DNA of 64,000 bases from positions 62,001 to 126,000 of the forward strand of contig JAWPGT010000029.1 of NCBI GenBank assembly GCA_034638255.1, given 5' to 3'. The translations under genes were made by a program, and so were the position numbers. Positions 58,154 to 64,000 of the stretch are shown in pieces (position 1 is the stretch's first letter; each line of letters starts with the position of its first letter). The notes below the pieces were generated by a model that ran no database searches, was not told the origin of the DNA, and saw only the letters and a program-made list of their open reading frames with translations. The DNA is from Coprinus comatus. Taxonomy: Eukaryota; Basidiomycota; Agaricomycetes; Agaricales; Agaricaceae.

Positions 58154-61100
58154 TCAATCTTCACCGTTCCTAACCCTCGTTACAATAGTTGCATTAGCTC
58201 CTTCATATGCTTCACAATGTTGAATCAGACTCTTGGAGTTGGTTGTCTTAGCAGTATGGAGAACTATAAAAAAAAAAAAAGGTAAGTAATCAATTTTAAA
58301 AAGAAACGCCGACTTACCTCGATCCAAATTAAACGGATTGACCAATTTCAATGAAATAATAACATTTTCCGCGGCTTGTTGTACTTTCACCATTGACGTA
58401 AAATTCGTAAACTCTAATATTTCCAATGCCAAATCCAAATCTTGATCGTTTAGTCGCGTGAATAACTCTTCTTTCGGTTTTCGTCCAACCATCCGTATAC
58501 GCATACTCTAAGAAAATATATGAGACCCCCAACCACAGAAAGAATTATAATTAACTCACTTATCGTTTGCTCCACGCACTCTCTTGAATAGTTTGATGTA
58601 ATCTTTATCTCGATAGGATTACTCGTGCTGGCATTCCCGGCCTCTGCAAACTCGCCAGAAAACATGTCTCGGAAATAAGTGCAATACCCCGCAAGGTAAG
58701 ACCGATGAGCGAATATTTCTTCCTTATCAACTTCATCTTCAAAAATAAACCGTACATCGGTACAGATCCTCTTTTGCCTCATTTCCTCAAAACTCATCCC
58801 GTCCGTAGTCGCCTCGACAGCTGGAATGTTTTGCGTGCCATGTTCAACTTTCACTACCCCAGCGGCTACGATGAACGAATGGAATTGACTTATGAATCGA
58901 CGAGGGTAATGGCAAAATCCCGTGTCGAATGCTTCAAGCCATATTTTTTCGGGAGGTTGCCAATCCCATCCCTCCGTTGAAGGATCATCGACGTTGAGAA
59001 GTATCTTCTTTTCGCTTGTGTTTATCAAGGTGTCCCCTTGCTTCACCCGCATGTTCATTCAACCAACGATAAGTTGCTTCAATCTGAGTGAGTACTAGTT
59101 GGTTTTGTGGATGATCCATGGCCACTTTTGTCGCAAGAATAACCAAATGTTCAACCTACCAATCGCAGGAGGTGAACATTAGTATTTCCCAAGAGATTCA
59201 ATGAGATCTGGAAAAAAACGTACAACTTCTGCTACTGTTGGAACGCTTAACTGAGGATACGACATCGTGACCCGTTGGTGAGGTTCGGTTGCATAAAATG
59301 CCCTCTGAGTCCAGGAAATATTCCGGAACTCCTCTCTCGCCAGCTCCTCTGGTTTTACAACACTTTTCATACTCCGCAGACGAGTCTCCATGTACTTATC
59401 TGCCGCAATATTTCCCAGTGGCTTCGCAGACATCTCTCGAGGAATGAATCGATATTTGTCCAAAGTCGTCCATAGATGTCCCTTGGAAGCCGGTACTCTG
59501 AGTGGAAGGTCTTCGGAATATGCCTGAAAGATGACAGCAGCTCTATTCTGCATACTAGGCCCAAACGCGCTTTGAGAGAATCCTTCTACACACTCCGTGA
59601 ACATATCCATGTCCAATTGAGCTTCACGTTTTAAGGTGTTATTGTGAAGTCGACGTTCCAGATATCGGAATGAGTCTAAAATGAAATTATCGGAATCCTC
59701 CCCAAAGGCGGCTACAAAGAGCGGATCCCTTGAGGAATATAACAAGTCTGTGTTTTTTAATAAACGTTCAGAATTTGGGAAGGGAAGGGATTCGCTCGAG
59801 TTGTTTAGAAATATCTCCACCAAAGCCCGATACTCGGCCTCCTTATCCCTTTGTAGTCTATGGGGTAAAGAAAGAAGGGGTAGTATCTGTTTCTGAGGTT
59901 CTGTACCCATGCATTGTAGTATCGATGAGTATTCTACGATGTTCCCAGATGCAAAAGGCGATATAGCCTGGAGGCGCATATAGTAGGGAAGCATTTGAAT
60001 ACTTGTTGCGGAAACATAGGTCCCAGACACTGTCAGCCATAAAGGAAGCCTCCTGTATTGAGGTTTTCTTGAGAACCACGATCCTACTTTTCTATCGAGT
60101 CGGGTTTTAAACCACTCGGTTAATTCTACACGGAGATCAGCATCTAGAGAGTCGAAAAGATTGGCCTCGGAACGAGATGGATGGTCTATGATGAGACCCG
60201 CAATGGTCTCCAAATTAAGGGTGGAAATTGAATGTTTGATGTGCGAGGTGATAACCTGCGGAAGATGGATCGCATTGACGAGATTGAACTCCATTTGAAC
60301 CAAACAATTTGACAACCATTCATCAGATTCTGCGAAATTCGCAATCACAACGTGATTGTCTGACGCCTGAGATATCGAAACGAAGAAACCTCTTTTTACT
60401 GTCTGTAGTAAAGGGTAGCTTGCGATGGCATCGACCTGAAGCGATAGTTGAGAGAAATAGTCCCAGAATTTTTCGATCCATTCTTGGACCTCGTGGATTG
60501 CATTTCTCAAAGTAGGAGTATGCGGCACGTAATCCTCTAGCAGAGATCCAATATTTGTTGCCGTAATTTTCTTCACATTCAGGTTGCTACATTTCAGTAG
60601 TTTTGATACTACTCGCCTGTCAAGACCGTGGTGAATTAATCGACTACTTTTGAATATGGGGCCTCCCGAATTGCAAGGATCGAAATAAAAACAGGGTTCC
60701 GAGTCACGATCAAAGTTTGCAATAGATCCGTCTTCCAACGGTAAGAGTCGAAGTCCAATGAGCGCGTCACATTCATATTTTTCGCCTTTTGTAACAATGA
60801 GATACTCTATCAATGAGTGCAGGTCATCGGAGGGTGGTGTATCGGCAAAAGTTTTTTCCGTATGTTGAAGCAGCTTCTGGATATATTGGGGATCAACGAA
60901 AGAAATCAGACTCCCTTTTGCATCACGAAGGCGTCTTGTCAATAAACCGGGAGGTTTGACGATGTCGTGGGGCTTCAAATATTCTATGATGTTATCCACC
61001 GCCTGTGGTAAATGATAGGAAAGATGTGCATTCTTTGGACTGAGTGCGAGAGGGTGGAATTGACTGCGGAAAATGGAGAGATCGGTGGCTGCTGCATGTA

Positions 61101-64000
61101 TAAATATAGCATCCATGATGATTCTAGTGACGGAATCATAGTTCTCTGAGGATGCGGCGAGCGATTTCTCATTTCCTGGCCATAATTTGAAATTGTTTCC
61201 TAATGTCGCGCGATCTTCAAGCAAGTGAAGATATAGTTTGGGTATTATATCTGTTAGAAGCCATTGATTGTACGTCGCCTCGTGATTTCCATAATGGTCC
61301 AGGCGAATTGATCTTCTGTCAGATGATATAACGAATGGTGCCGATAAGTGAGCGGGGATGTCAACTGTGGCGGGGAGAGGAAGAGTAGAGAATAGATTGC
61401 AAGCCACAGTTGGAGAAGATATAGGGGCAGCAATTCTTGCTACTACAGGTTCCCGGAGTCGGTACTTGTCTCGTATTTCTTTCATGCAGTTGGGGAAGTC
61501 CCGCTGTACATTAAGTGACATAACCCTCCAGAACCATGTCTCCGGCTTGGAGGGCTTGGAGGTGAAGGAAGTAGTAAGATAATGTGCTGTTAAGTCGCCA
61601 GAAGTTGTGAAATCGTTCCGTTTGGCGGTAACAGTCCAACGAGGTGCTCGAAGGGCAGGTTTTCGAATCTATCCCAGAGACTAATGTGTTCTATCTTAGT
61701 GAATAGAACACATTGTTGAGCGGTCTTAGAGAACGTTGCAGTAATAGAATGTAGTGATGGTACCCTGGTGAACACAGGTTCTGGAAAATTTCGGGGAAGT
61801 CCACCCGAGCTTCTCAGTGGAAGTCGAAACAGAGTCTGATGAAACTTCATATTCAGTATAGGGGATGATTAAAATCATGAACATGCTTACCCCTTCATAT
61901 TTGTATGGTTCATTGTAGTCTTTCGGCGGATTAAACTTGAACATTCCAATGAGAGGCGTTAAGTGATCGGGGTACATTCTAGAATCCTGGTGAATACCAT
62001 CTAATTGTTCACGCAGTACAAATACGTACTTCCTGATCAGTGAAAGTGGGCGTCTTAATGACGCTCGACCTGCTGGTAGATGACCTTTGCATGGGTTTAA
62101 GAATAGCACTTGGTCTCCTGAAACAATCATGGCAAACTAAAATGATCGAGTCGTGAGCTAGGTAACATAAGAGAGTGATAAATGAATAATAAAAAGTACC
62201 TCAGTTACGTGAAACATGGTCAAGGATCCGAGGCCAAATTGGCCAATTGTATCTGTTCTTCCTGTTTTTCCACCTATTCCAGTTTGTAATATCCCCTTGA
62301 AATCGGCATCAGTGAAAGTGCTATTGTTGTGAATGACAAGGGCAGGTGTTTGTTGAAATTCCGCACAACGATCATTGATGAGGTATTCATCAGGCCATTG
62401 GTTCGAGCCGTCGACCAGCACATTGAACTCCGTCGCACCGGCATCGGAAGCATTAGCCACGAACTCGAGTAGTAACTGCGAATCTGTATATTCACGTAGC
62501 CTATTCCTTATTGTTGTAACCAAATCTTCACCCATGTCTAGTTCATCCTCATCATTTAATGCCAAAAGTCCAAGCGGTTGTAAACCAAGTTTAGTCGCCA
62601 AATCCAACGTAATGTTTGGATGTGCCAGCAATCGATCTCCAATATCGATAAGGTGCAAGCGTTCACCCACGTCATTATAACAAATAGAAGGACACGGTTG
62701 CATGATGCGATTTTTGTCTGGTAGGAAAAGTTTCTCCCGATCTTCCTGTGTTAGCAAATCGGGTAACCAATGCAGGAGGCGTAACATCCCATGAACCTCA
62801 GTGGAACTTCGAGTTGAGGTTCGAGGTACGTCACAGAGATATTGGATGATTGTGTCTTTATCAGGTCTTTTGGAACGATCAGGAGTCCAAATAAAAAGAT
62901 AGCAGTGTTGAATACACGCACCGATCCTTACAGCCCATTTTTCCCAAGAATGACATCATCCTTGGCTCTAAAGATACAACCGTCACAAACCCAATTTCGG
63001 GAATGTCCGCATCCGACAACAACGCCCGCGACGTGAGATATAATTCACGATTACGACCTGGTACCCATTTGCGACCTTGAAGGACACTATGCAGAGAAGC
63101 GATTTCCGCTTCAGACGGCTTTCGGCTTGCTAGTTCTTTGACTATCATATGCATCTTGTCGTAAGGCAGCGCCTGATAATTGTTGACCATTGCTCGCAAC
63201 TGGTTTAGAATGATCGAAAATGATACCTCCCCCTCCCATCCAAGCGCTCGACGCGCACCCGTTCTAACCTGTACACTCCGTACGACCATTGACATACACT
63301 CATCAAATAAATATGATTTATTTTGATGAGACGCAGTATCTCTACAATTCTGAGGTTCTTCAACCCACTACTTGTCGGTATCCATTCGAGGTTTTTCAGA
63401 GACGAATCAAATAATCGTTGACAGTCGAATTGTGTCTCATACATGATTTCGAGAAGAATGCGTGCAATGTTCTCCGATCGATTATTGGCAATATAAGTGA
63501 TCCGATCACGTACAATGTCCGTCGATAGACTTCTTACGAGAAGTCCAAGACGACGAAGATGCACGATTAAATCGGTAGATGAAGCCCGTGATGTATCAGG
63601 AAGAGCTGACGAGGATAGGGGATATAAACGAGAAATAGTAGAATTAGGGTCAATGAGACGGTTTGGGGCTTGCATTGATCCATCCGTTGCGCGTACAAAC
63701 ACCTTTCCCGCCAATTGATCAAAATGTGCGGAGTAACAAGATGGGACTCAGATGCCAAATAACCTGTGAACGCTACCTGCGTTTCGAAAGATTGGGCATC
63801 AAAATGCTTCAGCATAAGGTCGACAAGATCGCCACGATTGAGAGGGGTTGCATCCTTATCATCCAAGTACCGCAAGAAGTTCCTGTCTATCAAGTCAAGG
63901 TCTATGAAGACGTAGTTTGATATGACAGGAAGACTGGAGATCGAGATTGTAGAAGGATACACTCCTTTTACGGTAGCAGTGGCTGGGATATAGCTACGGG
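58154..64000 (-). CDS. sacsin-like giant protein with C-terminal BTB domain (5' end outside window)
   Basis: Reading leftward, the partial gene contains a GHKL/Hsp90-like ATPase module of the sacsin type at about 62200-62790 (LLLEFVANASDAGATEF, DFKGILQTGIGGK, GQFGLGSL), the sacsin repeat downstream region (FRLPLRSSG, 61590-61850), a long helical segment (59219-61521), then VEHLVILATKVAMDHPQNQL and a BTB/POZ domain (ICTDVRFIFEDE, IFAHRSYLAGYCTYFRDMFS). It stops at 58154. An intron of about 65 nt with a GTACGT donor near 59218 joins the sacsin part to the VEHLVILATK exon. One base is missing in the C run at 59034-59037, splitting the BTB part. Sacsin-type proteins are thought to be co-chaperones. 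Exons right of 62800 are partly resolved. Confidence 0.8.

Overview
The window looks like genomic DNA from a filamentous basidiomycete, most likely an Agaricomycete. This is inferred from gene content only: many 45-60 nt introns, two intron-rich basidiomycete-type laccases, an eight-cysteine class I hydrophobin, a TPR-CHAT protein, a sacsin-like giant protein ending in a BTB domain, and a Ty3/gypsy chromodomain retrotransposon. No rRNA or CRISPR was seen, and no tRNA gene is convincing.

Layout from left to right. (1) 0.6-2.2 kb: secreted six-hairpin glycosidase-like gene. (2) 2.5-4.2 kb, minus strand: decayed copies of an unrecognised repeated gene family. (3) 4.3-10.1 kb: a chromovirus-type LTR retrotransposon with a truncated 5' LTR, one nonsense codon in integrase, and LTR/PBS complementarity that suggests Tf1-like self-priming. 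It abuts a probable fragment of another LTR and AT-rich DNA holding a 50-bp-arm hairpin. (4) 11.9-12.7 kb: another broken copy of the orphan family. (5) 13.6-14.1 kb: hydrophobin. (6) 14.8-20.8 kb: tandem lamB-like and lamA-like genes, a probable lactam or 5-oxoproline opening system. (7) 22.0-28.5 kb: two tandem laccases. (8) 28.8-30.2 kb: PIN-domain protein. (9) 30.9-34.6 kb, minus: TPR-CHAT protein. (10) 34.8-36.6 kb, minus: Dcr2-type metallophosphatase. (11) 37.3-38.8 kb: GPI-type protein with two cupredoxin domains. (12) 39.2-40.0 kb: APH-like kinase pseudogene. (13) 41.6-43.4 kb: small secreted M15-like zinc peptidase plus a dead tandem copy. (14) 44.4-47.5 kb: divergent exosome RRP42 and aminopeptidase P genes, 61 bp apart. 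(15) 47.8-51.1 kb: the two best-preserved members of the orphan family. (16) 51.8-54.4 kb, minus: repeat-rich low-complexity protein. (17) 54.6-56.9 kb: TOM70. (18) 58.2 kb to the right edge, minus: sacsin-like gene with C-terminal BTB, 5' end outside the window.

Two window-wide observations matter most. First, at least ten otherwise well-conserved exons each lack one base, nearly always inside a short homopolymer run. This looks like long-read consensus error, so many apparent frameshifts here are probably not biological. Second, an unrecognised gene family with a shared exon layout occurs at least four times on both strands, at every stage of decay. It is the best candidate here for something undescribed.
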